Shown here in pieces: positions 1 through 9,239 of a DNA stretch of 64,000 bases. Numbering within the stretch: the stretch's first letter is position 1; each line of letters begins with the position of its first letter. The translations under genes were made by a program, and so were the position numbers. Source of the stretch: Actinokineospora auranticolor (GTDB lineage: Bacteria; Actinomycetota; Actinomycetes; Mycobacteriales; Pseudonocardiaceae); NCBI RefSeq assembly GCF_002934265.1, contig NZ_PTIX01000002.1:62001-126000 (forward strand), read 5' to 3'. The notes beneath the pieces are model-generated. The model was not told the DNA's origin, ran no database searches, and was given only the letters and a program-made list of their open reading frames with translations.

Positions 1-1245
1 GACGTCCGCCGCTTCCGGGTCCCCGGCAGCGGCCCACGACGCCAACTCCTTGGTCCGACCTTCCCGCAACAGCAGTGTGGCGATGCCGTACCGGGCCCAA
101 TCGATGTCCCAGTGGTCGGCCAGGCGCCGGAAGAGCGCTTCCGCGCACCGGTACTGCGCGCGGACCTGCGCGCCGTCCGCGAGTCGCCGCACATCGGACT
201 CGTCGTCGGCGAGGTCGGTGAAGGCTCGCCAGGTCGGGGCCGGAACCGTCTCGCTGCGGCGGTGGTCGAGCAGGCGGGAGAGCAGGTAGTCGGCGACCGT
301 GTAGCCGACGATGTCGCGGCGTTCGAGGTCGGGGATCGGGAGCAGCGGGGAGGCTCCCCGGTTCGAGGTCGTCAACTCGGCGAGCGCTGGGTCGAACCAC
401 GAATCGTCCGGGTGCACTGTGGACAGGTAGCCGCGGGCGGCGGCGACCAGGAGTTCCTTGGTCAGGGGACTTTGGATGCCTAGTCGCCGGGCGTCGGCGG
501 CGGCGTGGATGATCGCGCGTTGTTCGTCGTTGGCGCGGCCGTAGCGGGTCATCAGGTCGCGGGCGCCCGCGAGGAGTTCGGTGACGTTGAAGTCCTTGTC
601 CGCCACCGCGTCCACGAGCCGGGGATCCCGGGGTGCCAGGCGGACGGCCTCGGCGCGTTCGGCGGTGGTGAAGGTGTGCAGTGGGACCTCGTGGAGCCGC
701 CGATCGTCGAGGACGTCGTACGCGGCGGGGTGTCGAGCCAGGCCGTTTTCCTTGGCGCGCAGCTCATCCAGGTAGTTGGGCCAGGCGGCGGCCAGGATGA
801 CGACCGGGGTAGGGGCGTCCAGCAGGCGACGGATGGCGGCGGGGGTGATCGGGGTGGAGCCGGGAGTCAGGTACGGGCCGTCGAGGAAACGCTGGAGTTC
901 GTCGAGCCAGACGACGAGTTTCGCGGACGGGGTGGTGTTGTTCACCCGGTCGCCGTCGCCGAGATCCGGGACCAAGACGTCGAAGTCGGCCAGTTCGGCG
1001 CGGCCGAGTTCGTAGAGGAGCCGGGACTTGCCGACGGACGAATCACCCGTCAGCAGCAGGAACCCGCCGGTCTCCGCTGCCCGCCGCACCCACCGCCCGA
1101 GGTCTGGCCAGACCCCGCGCGGCACGAACAGCGGCAGGTCCGGGTCCAACTCGGTTGAGGCGTCGAGCGGCAGGGGCACCGCCGGGTTGACGCGCAAGGC
1201 CAGGGCACGAGCCGAGACGTCACCGAAGCGGGGCAGTGCTTCCAT
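1..1245 (-). CDS. STAND-like P-loop NTPase with helical C-terminal part (3' end cut by window edge)
   Basis: The reading frame starts at the ATG at 1243-1245 and stays open to base 1, giving 415 codons, so the C-terminus lies outside the window. A Walker A motif, GDSSVGKSRL, lies near residue 68, and a Walker B-like stretch KLVVWLDEL lies about 45 residues later. The rest is rich in Leu, Ala and Arg helices and ends in TPR-like pairs such as RCAEALFRRLADHW. These features fit an ATP-dependent signalling NTPase of the STAND/AAA type, cytoplasmic and without membrane segments. It lies 22 bp downstream of dapC on the same strand, so read-through is possible, but no functional link is obvious. 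The substrate or partner cannot be read from the sequence. Confidence 0.8.
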   Translation of the reverse strand, partial: MEALPRFGDVSARALALRVNPAVPLPLDASTELDPDLPLFVPRGVWPDLGRWVRRAAETGGFLLLTGDSSVGKSRLLYELGRAELADFDVLVPDLGDGDRVNNTTPSAKLVVWLDELQRFLDGPYLTPGSTPITPAAIRRLLDAPTPVVILAAAWPNYLDELRAKENGLARHPAAYDVLDDRRLHEVPLHTFTTAERAEAVRLAPRDPRLVDAVADKDFNVTELLAGARDLMTRYGRANDEQRAIIHAAADARRLGIQSPLTKELLVAAARGYLSTVHPDDSWFDPALAELTTSNRGASPLLPIPDLERRDIVGYTVADYLLSRLLDHRRSETVPAPTWRAFTDLADDESDVRRLADGAQVRAQYRCAEALFRRLADHWDIDWARYGIATLLLREGRTKELASWAAAGDPEAADV

Positions 1246-1267
1246 GAACCGAGTGTCGTTTTGCGGC

Positions 1268-2356
1268 TTACGGGTGTGACAGGCGGGAAACGGCCGCCGC
1301 GATGCGCTCGTCCGTCGCGGTCAACGCGATGCGCACGTGCCGGTCTCCGGTCGGGCCGTAGAAGGTGCCCGGGGCGACCAGGATTCCGCGTTCGGCCAGC
1401 CACTGGACGGTGTCCCAGGCCGACTCGTCGCGAGTCGCCCACAGGTACAGGCCCGCTTCGGAGTGGTCGATCTTGAAGCCGGCTTCGAGCAGGGCCGGGC
1501 GCAGGACGTCGCGGCGGGCGGCGAAGCGGGCTTTCTGGTCGGCCACGTGCGTGTCGTCGGCCAGGGCCGCCGTGATGGCGGCCTGGATGGGTCGGGGGAC
1601 GATCATGCCCGCGTGCTTGCGGACCTCCAGCAACCCGCGCACCAGCGCCGGGTCACCCGTGACGAACCCGGCCCGGTAGCCCGCCAGGCTGGAGATCTTC
1701 GACAGCGAGTGCACCGCCAGCAGCCCGGTCACGTCCCCACCGGACACCGACGGGTGCAGCACCGACACCGGCTCGGTCTCCCAGCCCAGCGCCAGGTAGC
1801 ACTCATCTGACACGACGATCGTGCCGCGTTCGCGCGCCCAGTCGACGACCTTGCGCAGGTGCTCCACCGGCAGCACCCGACCGGTCGGGTTGGACGGCGA
1901 GTTCAGCCACACCATCCCCGGCGCCGCCGGGCCCAGGGCCGTCAGCCCGTCCGACCGGAACAGCTCGGCCTTCGCCAGCCGCGCGCCCACCTCGTAGGTG
2001 GGGTACGCCAGTTCCGGGATGACCACCGACCGGACGCCCAGCAGCGTCGGCAGCCAGGCCACCAGCTCCTTGGACCCGATGGTCGGCAGCACCGCGTCCG
2101 GGTCCAGCCCGGTGACCCCGTGCCTGCGGGCCATGGCCGCGACGGCCTCGGCGCGCAGTTGCGGCACGCCGTGGGTCTGGGGGTAGCCGGGCAGCTCGGC
2201 CGCGGTCCCCAGGGCCGCCTGGACCAGCGGCGGGACCGGGTCGACCGGGGTGCCCATGGACAGGTCGACCACGCCGTCCGGGTGCGTCCTCGCCCGGGCG
2301 GCGTGGTCGGCCAGGACGTCCCAGGGGAAGTCCGGCAGCTGGGGGAAGGTGTTCAC
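1268..2356 (-). CDS. dapC: Succinyldiaminopimelate transaminase DapC
   Basis: This is a 362-residue class I/II pyridoxal-phosphate aminotransferase. It should make N-succinyl-L,L-diaminopimelate in the lysine and peptidoglycan precursor pathway. Visible features are the substrate-side motif [10 protein letters not shown], the [10 protein letters not shown] loop, [10 protein letters not shown] (cofactor Asp/Tyr), and the Schiff-base lysine in [16 protein letters not shown]. The GTG start at 2354-2356 overlaps the fdxA stop as GTGA, which points to translational coupling. The fdxA-aminotransferase order is the same as Rv1177-Rv1178 in M. tuberculosis (from memory). Length is normal for the family. 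Confidence 0.92.
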   Translation of the reverse strand: MNTFPQLPDFPWDVLADHAARARTHPDGVVDLSMGTPVDPVPPLVQAALGTAAELPGYPQTHGVPQLRAEAVAAMARRHGVTGLDPDAVLPTIGSKELVAWLPTLLGVRSVVIPELAYPTYEVGARLAKAELFRSDGLTALGPAAPGMVWLNSPSNPTGRVLPVEHLRKVVDWARERGTIVVSDECYLALGWETEPVSVLHPSVSGGDVTGLLAVHSLSKISSLAGYRAGFVTGDPALVRGLLEVRKHAGMIVPRPIQAAITAALADDTHVADQKARFAARRDVLRPALLEAGFKIDHSEAGLYLWATRDESAWDTVQWLAERGILVAPGTFYGPTGDRHVRIALTATDERIAAAVSRLSHP

Positions 2357-2673
2357 TCGCCCCGCTGGTCCAGCGCCTTGATCCAGTCCGGGTCGGCGCT
2401 GACCTTGCCGGTCTTCGACGCGCCGCCGGGCGAGCCGAGGTCGTTGAAGAAGTCGACGTTCGCCTTGGTGTAGGTGGACCACTGGTCCGGGACGTCGTCC
2501 TCGTAGTAGATGGCCTCGACCGGGCACACCGGTTCGCAGGCACCGCAGTCCACGCACTCGTCGGGGTGGATGTAGAGCATCCGGTCGCCCTCGTAGATGC
2601 AGTCGACCGGGCACTCCTCGATGCACGCCTTGTCGAGGACATCGACGCAGGGCTCGGCGATCACGTAGGTCAC
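2353..2673 (-). CDS. fdxA: Seven-iron ferredoxin (FdxA/FdxC type)
   Basis: This is a 106-residue low-potential ferredoxin that carries electrons in the cytoplasm. An N-terminal part with C-x7-C-x3-CP (CIEECPVDC) is followed by the 4Fe-4S motif [12 protein letters not shown], the arrangement of actinobacterial 3Fe-4S/4Fe-4S ferredoxins. The start is placed at GTG 2671-2673 because an AGGAG sits about ten bases upstream and the product then begins VTYVIAEPC, as in mycobacterial FdxC. An in-frame ATG 21 bases further upstream is the alternative. The stop overlaps the start of dapC by 4 bp. Confidence 0.93.
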   Translation of the reverse strand: MTYVIAEPCVDVLDKACIEECPVDCIYEGDRMLYIHPDECVDCGACEPVCPVEAIYYEDDVPDQWSTYTKANVDFFNDLGSPGGASKTGKVSADPDWIKALDQRGE

Positions 2674-2824
2674 TGCGCTCTCCTGCTCCTTCATGGTGTG
2701 ACGCGTGCGTTCGGGAAAAACGCGACGTCGACAGTATCTCCCGACCTGCTCCGGAGCACGCACCCGGTGCCGCCTAGCTCACATCCCGGTACAGCGCGCG
2801 CTGAATCTCCCCCAGACTCCCCCG

Positions 2825-3541
2825 GTGGACACCCGCTCGACCCTCGAACAGGTCTGCGCCGCCGCCTGGCCGCCCGTGGTCGCCCGCACGCTCGGCGACT
2901 GGCGGCTGCGCGCATCGGGCGGCTACACCGGCCGGGCCAACAGCGCGCTGACCAACGGCGACCCGGGCCTGCCCGTGAACGCCGCGCTGGCGGAGATCAC
3001 CCGGTTCGCCGGGGAACACGGCATCCGCCCGTACGCGCAGGTCATCTCCGGCTCGTCCTGGGAATCCCCGCTCGCGGCGGCGGGCTGGCGGGTCAACGCG
3101 GACCACCCCAAGGGCGCCGAGTCGGCCGTCATGCACTCGCCCCTGACCTCGACCGGCGGCGGCGCGGACGTCGCCGACAAACCGCCAAACGGTTGGCTGG
3201 AAGTGGCGGTGCGCGGCACCCCGACCGACACGCAGCGCGCGGTCGTGACCGGTGGCCCGCTGCTCGGCTACGCCACCGTGCACCGCGACGGCCGGGTCGT
3301 CGGCACGGCGCGCGGCTGCCTGGTCGGCGCGTGGCTGTACGTCGCGCTGCTGGAGGTGCTGCCCGAGTACCGCAGGCAGGGCATCGCCACCCACCTGCTC
3401 GACGGGCTCGACACCTGGGCCGCCGCGCGCGGCGCCACCAGCCGGGTGTTGCAGGTCGCGCTGGTCAACGAGGTCGCCAGGGGGATCTACGCCGACCTCG
3501 GGTACGTCGAGTCGCACCGGTACCGCTACTGGGCGCCCTGA
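2825..3541 (+). CDS. GNAT-family N-acetyltransferase
   Basis: This 238-residue protein has a C-terminal GNAT fold. The acetyl-CoA pyrophosphate loop reads EYRRQGIATHLLDGL, and it is followed by ALVNEVARGIYADLGY, the usual beta5-alpha4 ending with the conserved aromatic. The N-terminal half (ARTLGDWRLRASGGYTGRAN) resembles the double-GNAT type, in which the first domain is degenerate. The acceptor substrate is unknown. I chose the GTG at 2825 because the family motif begins a few residues later and there is no Shine-Dalgarno, so a leaderless transcript is possible. The gene runs divergently from fdxA and overlaps the next minus-strand gene tail to tail by 16 bp. Confidence 0.85.
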   Translation: MDTRSTLEQVCAAAWPPVVARTLGDWRLRASGGYTGRANSALTNGDPGLPVNAALAEITRFAGEHGIRPYAQVISGSSWESPLAAAGWRVNADHPKGAESAVMHSPLTSTGGGADVADKPPNGWLEVAVRGTPTDTQRAVVTGGPLLGYATVHRDGRVVGTARGCLVGAWLYVALLEVLPEYRRQGIATHLLDGLDTWAAARGATSRVLQVALVNEVARGIYADLGYVESHRYRYWAP

Positions 3542-4329
3542 GCGACCAGCCACTTGCGGCCCCGGCGCGCGGCGCGCTTCAACGCGCTGCGCTCGCCGAG
3601 GTAGTCCCCCGCCATGCCGACGACCGGCAGCAGGCCGATGGCCTTGTGGTAGATCCGCCCCTGCGGCCGCTTGTCCAGTTCGTCGCCGAGGCCCCACAGG
3701 GTGCGGCCGACGCGCCACAGCGCCTTGCCCGCGGCCTTGAGCGTGACCCGGCCGTGCTTGCTGGTGGAGGCGTCGATGTCGGTGGTCATCTCGGCGGTGG
3801 CCGCGTCCTCCTCCGCGCCGCCCCGGCCCTCGGCGAGCGCCGGGTCGATGTCGCGGTCGAAGAGCACCTTGGCGATCAGCCGGACGCGGGTGCCGACGTC
3901 GGTGTACCCGTACTCGACGGCCATCGCCGAGAGCACCAGGCCCTGGCTGGCGGTGGCCAGGGTGTCCTGGATGGGCAGCCGGTCGGCCAGCGCGCCGCCG
4001 ATGCCGGGGACGCTCGCCACCAGCACGGTGACGCGGCCGACGCGGTTGACCCACCAGTCCGCGCGCTTGTCGTCGGGCAGGTCCCGCCAGGCGGCGGTGC
4101 CGGGGAACTTGACCGACGAGAGGCCGTCGAGCAGCTTCTGCCGCAGGCCGCGCTCGACCTTGGCCAGTTCCTCGGTGTCGGCTTGCTCGATGACCGCGGT
4201 GTTCGGGTCGTCGGCCTGTTCCTCGGTTCTGGCGGAGTAGTCGCGGAACGCCGTCAGCAGGGGCGTGGTCGCCCGGACGAACGGTCGTAAGATCGCAACG
4301 ATCTGCCGGTCAGTGACCGCCTCGCTCAC
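3526..4329 (-). CDS. Conserved hypothetical protein (actinobacterial)
   Basis: I do not recognise a characterised family in this 267-residue protein. Its N-terminal region is acidic and helical (EEQADDPNTAVIEQADTEEL). A hydrophobic central part (RVTVLVASVPGIGGALADRL) could lie against a membrane, and the C-terminus is strongly basic (KRAARRGRKWLVAQ). The GTG start has a strong GGAGGAG eight bases upstream and overlaps the preceding gene by 20 bp, so it is almost certainly the last gene of an mshB operon. Mycothiol-related function is only suggested by that position. Confidence 0.75.
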   Translation of the reverse strand: MSEAVTDRQIVAILRPFVRATTPLLTAFRDYSARTEEQADDPNTAVIEQADTEELAKVERGLRQKLLDGLSSVKFPGTAAWRDLPDDKRADWWVNRVGRVTVLVASVPGIGGALADRLPIQDTLATASQGLVLSAMAVEYGYTDVGTRVRLIAKVLFDRDIDPALAEGRGGAEEDAATAEMTTDIDASTSKHGRVTLKAAGKALWRVGRTLWGLGDELDKRPQGRIYHKAIGLLPVVGMAGDYLGERSALKRAARRGRKWLVAQGAQ

Positions 4330-4720
4330 TGTCTCCTCCTGCCGCGGATTTGGCCAGCACGCCGCCGACCTTGATGGTGGCCGGGAACGCGCCCGCGGCC
4401 ATGAGCAGCAGCGTGCGCCAGTCGTCGATCAGAATCACGTCGCCGCCGGGGCCCGCCACGAGGAACACCAGCAGTGTCGCCAGCCAGACGTAGAGCGGTC
4501 CGCCCGCGAACGAGGGCTTGGCCTTGATCTTCGCCGCCCGGCCGACCAGCCACGGCAGCGTGACCGCGGCCAGCAGCGCCGTGATGGGGAACTCGATGGC
4601 GCCGACGTCCGGCAGCACCCGCCCGTCGAGCCGCAGCGGCAGGAAGAACAGCTCGAACACGGCGAGCACCACGCTCAGGGCGAGCAGTCCGCCGTAGCGC
4701 GCGCGCTCGCCGGTGGTCAC
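4310..4720 (-). CDS. Small integral membrane protein downstream of mshB (Rv1171-like)
   Basis: This 136-residue protein has four predicted membrane segments: LLALSVVLAVFELFFLPL, FPITALLAAVTLPWLV, LYVWLATLLVFLVAG and a final shorter one around TLLLMAAGAF. The GTG start overlaps the mshB stop as GTGA. A small membrane protein directly after mshB is also found in mycobacteria (Rv1171, from memory), so this is part of the conserved mshB operon. Its role is unknown. There are no catalytic motifs. Confidence 0.82.
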   Translation of the reverse strand: MTTGERARYGGLLALSVVLAVFELFFLPLRLDGRVLPDVGAIEFPITALLAAVTLPWLVGRAAKIKAKPSFAGGPLYVWLATLLVFLVAGPGGDVILIDDWRTLLLMAAGAFPATIKVGGVLAKSAAGGDSERGGH

Positions 4721-5589
4721 CGGTCCGCGCCCACGTGCTCGACCGGCGCGAGTCCGCCGAAGACGTCGGTCTCCGCGGCCTCGCCGGACCCGCCCGCCAG
4801 CGTGTAGCACTCCTGCTCCAGCACCGGTTGGGCGACGCCGTTGGACAGCGCATAGCTGTAGGTGCCGTCCTGGGCCTGCCAGACGCTCACCTGGGTGGCG
4901 TGCGCCCGGAGCGCGCGGAGCTTGGCGGGCAGGTGGTCACCGATCGCGACGGACGTGGTGATCTCCGCGTCGTCCACGGCGGGCAGCTCACCGGGGGCGG
5001 GCAGGCGCCAGGGCAACCCGTCGACCCCGGCCAGCGCGGCGACGCCGGCGTCGACGGCCTGCCGGGACACGACGGTGTAGTAGAGGCGCTCGACGTCAGG
5101 CACCTCGGCGACCGCGGCGGCGGTGATCTCGTGCGCGCGGACGTGGTCGGGGTGGCCGTAGCCGCCGTCGGGCCCGTAGGTCACCACGACCTGGGGGCGC
5201 ACGTCGCGCAGGATCGCGACCAGCTCCTGGACCTGCGCGGCGAGGTCACCGGAGGCGAAGGCCCGCGGGTGCGCGTTGGCCGGGGTGTCGACCATGCCGG
5301 AGTCGCGCCAGCGGCCCATGCCGCCGAGGTAGCGGTGGTCGGACACGCCGAGCGCCGCGCAGGCCGCGCGCAGTTCGCCGACCCGGTACCCGCCGAGCTG
5401 GTCGGCGTGGTCGGCGGCGAGCTGGGCCAGCGACTCGGGGATGATCTCGCCGACCTCGCCGAGGGTGCAGGTGACCAGGGTGACCTGCACGCCCGCGGCG
5501 GCGTAGCGGGCGATCGTGCCGCCGGTCCACAGGCTCTCGTCGTCCGGGTGGGCGTGCACGAGCAGCAGTCTGGGTGGGGCTGTCAGCAT
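4717..5589 (-). CDS. mshB: Mycothiol biosynthesis deacetylase MshB
   Basis: MshB removes the acetyl group from GlcNAc-inositol, the second committed step to mycothiol, the main thiol of actinobacteria. The 290-residue protein starts MLTAPPRLLLVHAHPDDE; the AHPDD motif supplies two zinc ligands (His14, Asp17), and GGYGHPDHVRAHEIT supplies the third. The interior DHRYLGGMGRWRDSGM is the family substrate loop. Length matches MshB rather than the shorter Mca or BshB enzymes. It heads a three-gene operon with the two following genes, all overlapping. Confidence 0.95.
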   Translation of the reverse strand: MLTAPPRLLLVHAHPDDESLWTGGTIARYAAAGVQVTLVTCTLGEVGEIIPESLAQLAADHADQLGGYRVGELRAACAALGVSDHRYLGGMGRWRDSGMVDTPANAHPRAFASGDLAAQVQELVAILRDVRPQVVVTYGPDGGYGHPDHVRAHEITAAAVAEVPDVERLYYTVVSRQAVDAGVAALAGVDGLPWRLPAPGELPAVDDAEITTSVAIGDHLPAKLRALRAHATQVSVWQAQDGTYSYALSNGVAQPVLEQECYTLAGGSGEAAETDVFGGLAPVEHVGADR

Positions 5590-5746
5590 CGGGTTTCAGC
5601 CTAAGCGCTTCTAGGGGCGGCGTCGGGGCGCGGGCAGTGGAACCGCGCACCGGTCGACCGTGGCGGGACGCCAACGGCCCCGGCGGGGGAACCCTACTAC
5701 GCCCGATTTCGACCGGTACCCAGTACGCGACCGAGCCGTCCGCGCG

Positions 5747-5965
5747 CTAGCTCTTGGTGACGATGCGTTCGGGCTCGCTGAAGTTGTCGCCGCCGGGCGG
5801 CGACGTGCGGGTGATGTTGAGGCGGATCACCCGGTTGTCGGTGCACTTGATCTCGATGTCCTGCAGCCCGCTGTTGATCGTGTACGAGCCGACCTCGGCG
5901 ATGCCCGGGTGTCCGCTGGCGGCCAACAGGTCGCGGAGGTGTTCGACGAACCGGTCTCGACGCAC
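5747..5965 (-). CDS. Small hypothetical protein, 72 residues
   Basis: The 72-residue product begins VRRDRFVEHLRDLLAASGHP and continues with short beta-like stretches (GSYTINSGLQDIEIK). Codon usage is typical of the region. The GTG start touches a stop codon of an upstream 32-codon frame (TGAGTG), which suggests coupling between the two. I recognise no family. It looks soluble and cytoplasmic and lacks Cys or repeats. It could be a small DNA- or protein-binding factor, but nothing proves it. Confidence 0.6.
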   Translation of the reverse strand: MRRDRFVEHLRDLLAASGHPGIAEVGSYTINSGLQDIEIKCTDNRVIRLNITRTSPPGGDNFSEPERIVTKS

Positions 5966-6064
5966 TCAGATCACCGACTCGGGGATCGCGTAGGGCTGGT
6001 GGCTGGGGACACCGGGACCGCTGACTTCCCGGCGGCGGCGGGGTGACGGCGGCCATGCCACCAC
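5966..6064 (-). CDS. Possible 32-residue peptide coupled to the downstream small gene
   Basis: A frame with tandem GTG GTG starts has GGAGG four bases upstream and encodes 32 residues ending SHQPYAIPESVI. Its TGA directly abuts the GTG of the 72-residue gene. The good ribosome site and the tight junction are the only support. The product has an Arg/Pro-rich first half. It could be a real micro-protein or just a leader that couples translation. Confidence 0.35.
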   Translation of the reverse strand: MVAWPPSPRRRREVSGPGVPSHQPYAIPESVI

Positions 6065-6118
6065 CCCGCCTCCCACCTGCGCAAATCGCCACACATTAGG
6101 GCATTCGAGTGAGCGTCC

Positions 6119-7156
6119 TCAGGGCAGGACGTTGCGCTCCTCGGCGAAGTGGCAGGCCGAGAAGGTCGCACCATGGCGGATCAGTGGGGGTTCCTCGACG
6201 GCGCAGACTTCCTGGGCCTTCCAGCAGCGGGTGCGGAAGCGGCAGCCCGAGGGCGGGTCGACCGGGCTGGGGACGTCGCCGCGCAGGACGATCCGCTGGC
6301 GTTGGCGTTCCTGGCGCGGGTCCGGCACCGGCACCGCGGACAGCAGCGCCTGCGTGTACGGGTGCGTCGGCCGGGTGTAGATGGACTCCCGGTCACCGAT
6401 CTCCACGATCTTGCCCAGGTACATGACCGCCACCCGGTGCGAGATGTGCCGCACCACCGACAGGTCGTGCGCCACGAACAGGTACGCCAGCCCGAGCCGC
6501 TGCTGCAACTCCTCCAGCAGGTTGACCACCCCGGCCTGCACCGACACGTCCAGCGCGGACACCGGCTCGTCGAGCACGATGAGCTTCGGGTCCAGGGCCA
6601 GCGCGCGGGCGATGCCGATGCGCTGGCGCTGGCCGCCGGAGAACTCGTGCGGGTAGCGGTTGCGGTGCTCGGGGTTGAGGCCGACGAGTTCCAGCAGGTG
6701 GTTCACGCGCTGCTGGATGTCCTTGGCGCTGCCGCGGTCGTGGATGCGCAGCGGCTCGGCCACGACGTCGTTGACCTGCCAGCGCGGGTCCAGCGACGCG
6801 TACGGGTCCTGGAACACGATCTGCAGGTCCGCCCGCAGCGGCCGCATCTGCGCGGGCTTGAGCGTGGTCAGCTCGCGCCCCTCGAACCGCACCGAGCCCG
6901 ACGTGGGCTTGTGCAGCTGGAGGATGGCCCGGCCGGTGGTGGACTTGCCGCAGCCGGACTCGCCGACCAGGCCGAGGGTCTCGCCGCGCTCGAGGTCGAA
7001 GCTGACCCCGGACACGGCCTGCACCTGCCCGACGGTGCGCGGGATGATCCCGCCGCCGCGCACCGGGAAGGACTTGACCAGCTCGTGGACCCGCAGCAGC
7101 GGGGTGTCCGCGCGGTCCGCCGCGGCGCGCGCGGGGGCGGTGTTGGCGTGTGTCAT
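6119..7156 (-). CDS. Peptide/nickel ABC importer, ATPase subunit 2 (OppF/DppF type)
   Basis: This 345-residue ATPase energises the di/oligopeptide importer encoded by the four genes upstream. Walker A is GESGCGKST, the Q-loop follows in [12 protein letters not shown], the signature is [15 protein letters not shown], and Walker B is [12 protein letters not shown]. The C-terminus carries the family's Cys-rich extension ([15 protein letters not shown]), typical of OppF/DppF and able to bind an iron-sulfur cluster in some members. The ATG overlaps the previous gene's TGA by 4 bp (ATGA). It is the last gene of the operon. Confidence 0.93.
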   Translation of the reverse strand: MTHANTAPARAAADRADTPLLRVHELVKSFPVRGGGIIPRTVGQVQAVSGVSFDLERGETLGLVGESGCGKSTTGRAILQLHKPTSGSVRFEGRELTTLKPAQMRPLRADLQIVFQDPYASLDPRWQVNDVVAEPLRIHDRGSAKDIQQRVNHLLELVGLNPEHRNRYPHEFSGGQRQRIGIARALALDPKLIVLDEPVSALDVSVQAGVVNLLEELQQRLGLAYLFVAHDLSVVRHISHRVAVMYLGKIVEIGDRESIYTRPTHPYTQALLSAVPVPDPRQERQRQRIVLRGDVPSPVDPPSGCRFRTRCWKAQEVCAVEEPPLIRHGATFSACHFAEERNVLP

Positions 7157-8292
7157 GCGTGCGGACCTTCCTGGGGCAGGCGCAGCTCGATGGTGTGCGC
7201 CTCCTCGGCGACCGGCAGGTACGGGTCGGCCTCGACCAGCGCGGCGGGGTTCTCCACCACACCGATCTCGTCGCGGACGAACAGGTCCCGCGAGTGCTGC
7301 ATGGACGCCAGGTCCGGCCACCGGAAGCAGCGGGTGGTGTGGTCGCCGCGCTCGGTGCCGTGCAGCTCGGGCTCGTCGACGCGGCACTGGTTGGCCACCA
7401 GCGGGCAGCGCGGGGAGAACGCGCAGCCCGGCGGCAGGTTGATCAGCGACGGCGGCGCACCGGTGATCGGGGTGAGCCGCTGGCCGAGCTTGGCCGGGTT
7501 GGGCAGCGAGCCGAGCAGGCCGACGGTGTAGGGCATCCGGGGGTGGTCGAAGACCTCCTCGACCGGCCCGGACTCCACGACCGTGCCGCCGTACATGACC
7601 TGCACCCGGTCGACCATGCCCGCGACCACGCCGAGGTCGTGGGTGATCAGGATGATGCCCGCGTTCACCTCGTCGCGCAGCCGCAGCAGCGTTTCGAGGA
7701 TCTGCGCCTGCACGGTCACGTCGAGCGCGGTGGTCGGCTCGTCGGCGATGATCACGTCCGGGTCGTTGATGATCGCCATGGCGATCATCACCCGCTGCCG
7801 CATGCCGCCGGAGAACTCGTGCGGGTACTGCGCCGCGCGCCGGTCCGGCTGCGGGATGCCGACCAGTTCCAGCGCCTCGACCGCCTTGCGCCACGCGGCC
7901 TTCTTCGACACGTCGTGGTGCGCCCGGTAGGCCTCGGCCAGCTGCCAGCCGATGGTGTAGACCGGGTTCAGCGAGGTCATCGGGTCCTGGAAGATCATCG
8001 CGACGCCGTTGTTGCGCACGCTCTGCATGTCCTTGTAGGACAGCCCGACCAGTTCGCGGTCCTTGTAGCGGATCGACCCGGTGATCTTGGCGCTGGCGGG
8101 CAGCAGGCCCATGACGGCCATGGACGACACGGACTTGCCGGACCCGGACTCGCCGACGATGCCGAGCACCTCGCGCGGCCGCAGGACGTAGGACACGTCC
8201 CGCACGGCGCGCACGTTGCCGTCGTCGGTCGGGAAGGTCACGGACAGGTTCTCGACCGACAGCACGGTGTCGGTGCGGACAGCACTGCTCAT
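7153..8292 (-). CDS. Peptide/nickel ABC importer, ATPase subunit 1 (OppD/DppD type)
   Basis: This 379-residue ATPase pairs with the following gene in one importer. Visible motifs are GESGSGKSV (Walker A), [10 protein letters not shown] (Q-loop), [15 protein letters not shown] (signature) and [13 protein letters not shown] (Walker B). The oligopeptide C-terminal domain includes [16 protein letters not shown] with conserved cysteines. The start is the ATG at 8290-8292, which shares one base with the preceding stop (TGATG). An extended C-terminal tail of about 60 residues after the Cys region is longer than usual and acidic. Confidence 0.93.
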   Translation of the reverse strand: MSSAVRTDTVLSVENLSVTFPTDDGNVRAVRDVSYVLRPREVLGIVGESGSGKSVSSMAVMGLLPASAKITGSIRYKDRELVGLSYKDMQSVRNNGVAMIFQDPMTSLNPVYTIGWQLAEAYRAHHDVSKKAAWRKAVEALELVGIPQPDRRAAQYPHEFSGGMRQRVMIAMAIINDPDVIIADEPTTALDVTVQAQILETLLRLRDEVNAGIILITHDLGVVAGMVDRVQVMYGGTVVESGPVEEVFDHPRMPYTVGLLGSLPNPAKLGQRLTPITGAPPSLINLPPGCAFSPRCPLVANQCRVDEPELHGTERGDHTTRCFRWPDLASMQHSRDLFVRDEIGVVENPAALVEADPYLPVAEEAHTIELRLPQEGPHA

Positions 8293-9239
8293 CAGGCACG
8301 CACCTTCGTCTGCCGGGGGTCGAACGCGTCGCGCAGGCCGTCGCCGATGAAGTTCACCGCGAGCGAGAGCAGCACGACGATCACGAACGGGCCCCAGAAC
8401 AGCCACGGCCGGTTGGTGATCTGCGAGTAGTTCTCGTTGATGATCAGCCCCAGGGAGGTGTCCGGCGGCTGCACACCCAGCCCGATGAACGACAGCGCGG
8501 CCTCGGAGAGCACCGCGGTCGCCACGGCCAGCGTGGTGTTCACCGTGATGGTGCCGATCATGTTCGGCACCAGGTGCCGGAAGATGATCCAGTGCGTCTT
8601 GGCGCCGGAGGCCCGCGCGGCCTCGATGAACTCGCGCTGCGACAGCGACAGCGTCTCGCCGCGGGTGATGCGCGCGATGCTCATCCAGGCGAACGCGGCC
8701 AGGATGAACGCCACCGTGTACCAGGAGCCGCTGAGCGCGCGGACCAGGATGGCGGCCACCGCGACCTGCGGGATGATCAGCATCAGGTCGGTGAACCGGC
8801 TGATCACGCTGTCCACCGCGCCGCGCAGGTAGCCCGCGAGCGCGCCGAAGGTGACCCCGACGACGGTGGACCCGATGGCGACGACCAGCGCGATCTGCAC
8901 CGACAGCCGGGTGCCGCGGATGAGCTGGGCCAGCATGTCCTTGCCGGTCTGGATGGTGCCGAGCGGGTGCGCCCCGCTGGGCGGCAGGTAGCCGCGGCTG
9001 GAGGTGTCCTCGACCGAGACGGTCCAGAACAGCGGGCCGAGGAACCCGAACGCGCAGATCAGCAGGAACACCACGAGCGCGACCACGGCGAGGCGGTGGC
9101 GGAAGAAGCGGCGCACGATGAGCGTGCTCTGCTTGCGCGCCTTGGTGGCGTCGAACTCGCCTGCGGTGGCCACGGGCGCGGTGCCCGCGGCGGGCAGCCC
9201 GGTGGGCTGCAGCGGGTTGAGCACGGGGTCGCTAGGCAA
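8292..9239 (-). CDS. Peptide/nickel ABC importer, permease subunit C
   Basis: This 315-residue inner-membrane permease has an N-terminal cytoplasmic tail of about 35 residues followed by six predicted membrane segments (first: [19 protein letters not shown]). The EAA coupling loop reads [20 protein letters not shown], which is the DppC/OppC signature. I chose a TTG start at 9237-9239 because GAGG lies seven bases upstream and it overlaps dppB by 8 bp; a GTG fifteen bases downstream is the alternative. It forms the pore with the next gene upstream. Confidence 0.9.
   Translation of the reverse strand: MPSDPVLNPLQPTGLPAAGTAPVATAGEFDATKARKQSTLIVRRFFRHRLAVVALVVFLLICAFGFLGPLFWTVSVEDTSSRGYLPPSGAHPLGTIQTGKDMLAQLIRGTRLSVQIALVVAIGSTVVGVTFGALAGYLRGAVDSVISRFTDLMLIIPQVAVAAILVRALSGSWYTVAFILAAFAWMSIARITRGETLSLSQREFIEAARASGAKTHWIIFRHLVPNMIGTITVNTTLAVATAVLSEAALSFIGLGVQPPDTSLGLIINENYSQITNRPWLFWGPFVIVVLLSLAVNFIGDGLRDAFDPRQTKVRA

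Noticed and set aside
112-1158. Long plus-strand open frames opposite the left-edge NTPase
   Set aside because: They are on the antisense of a gene with Walker motifs, have the Gly/Val/Gln composition of GC-rich shadows, and show no domain.
2566-4290. A 574-codon plus-strand frame
   Set aside because: It crosses fdxA, the GNAT gene and the next gene in wrong frames and has no recognisable motif; the three genes it covers are well supported.
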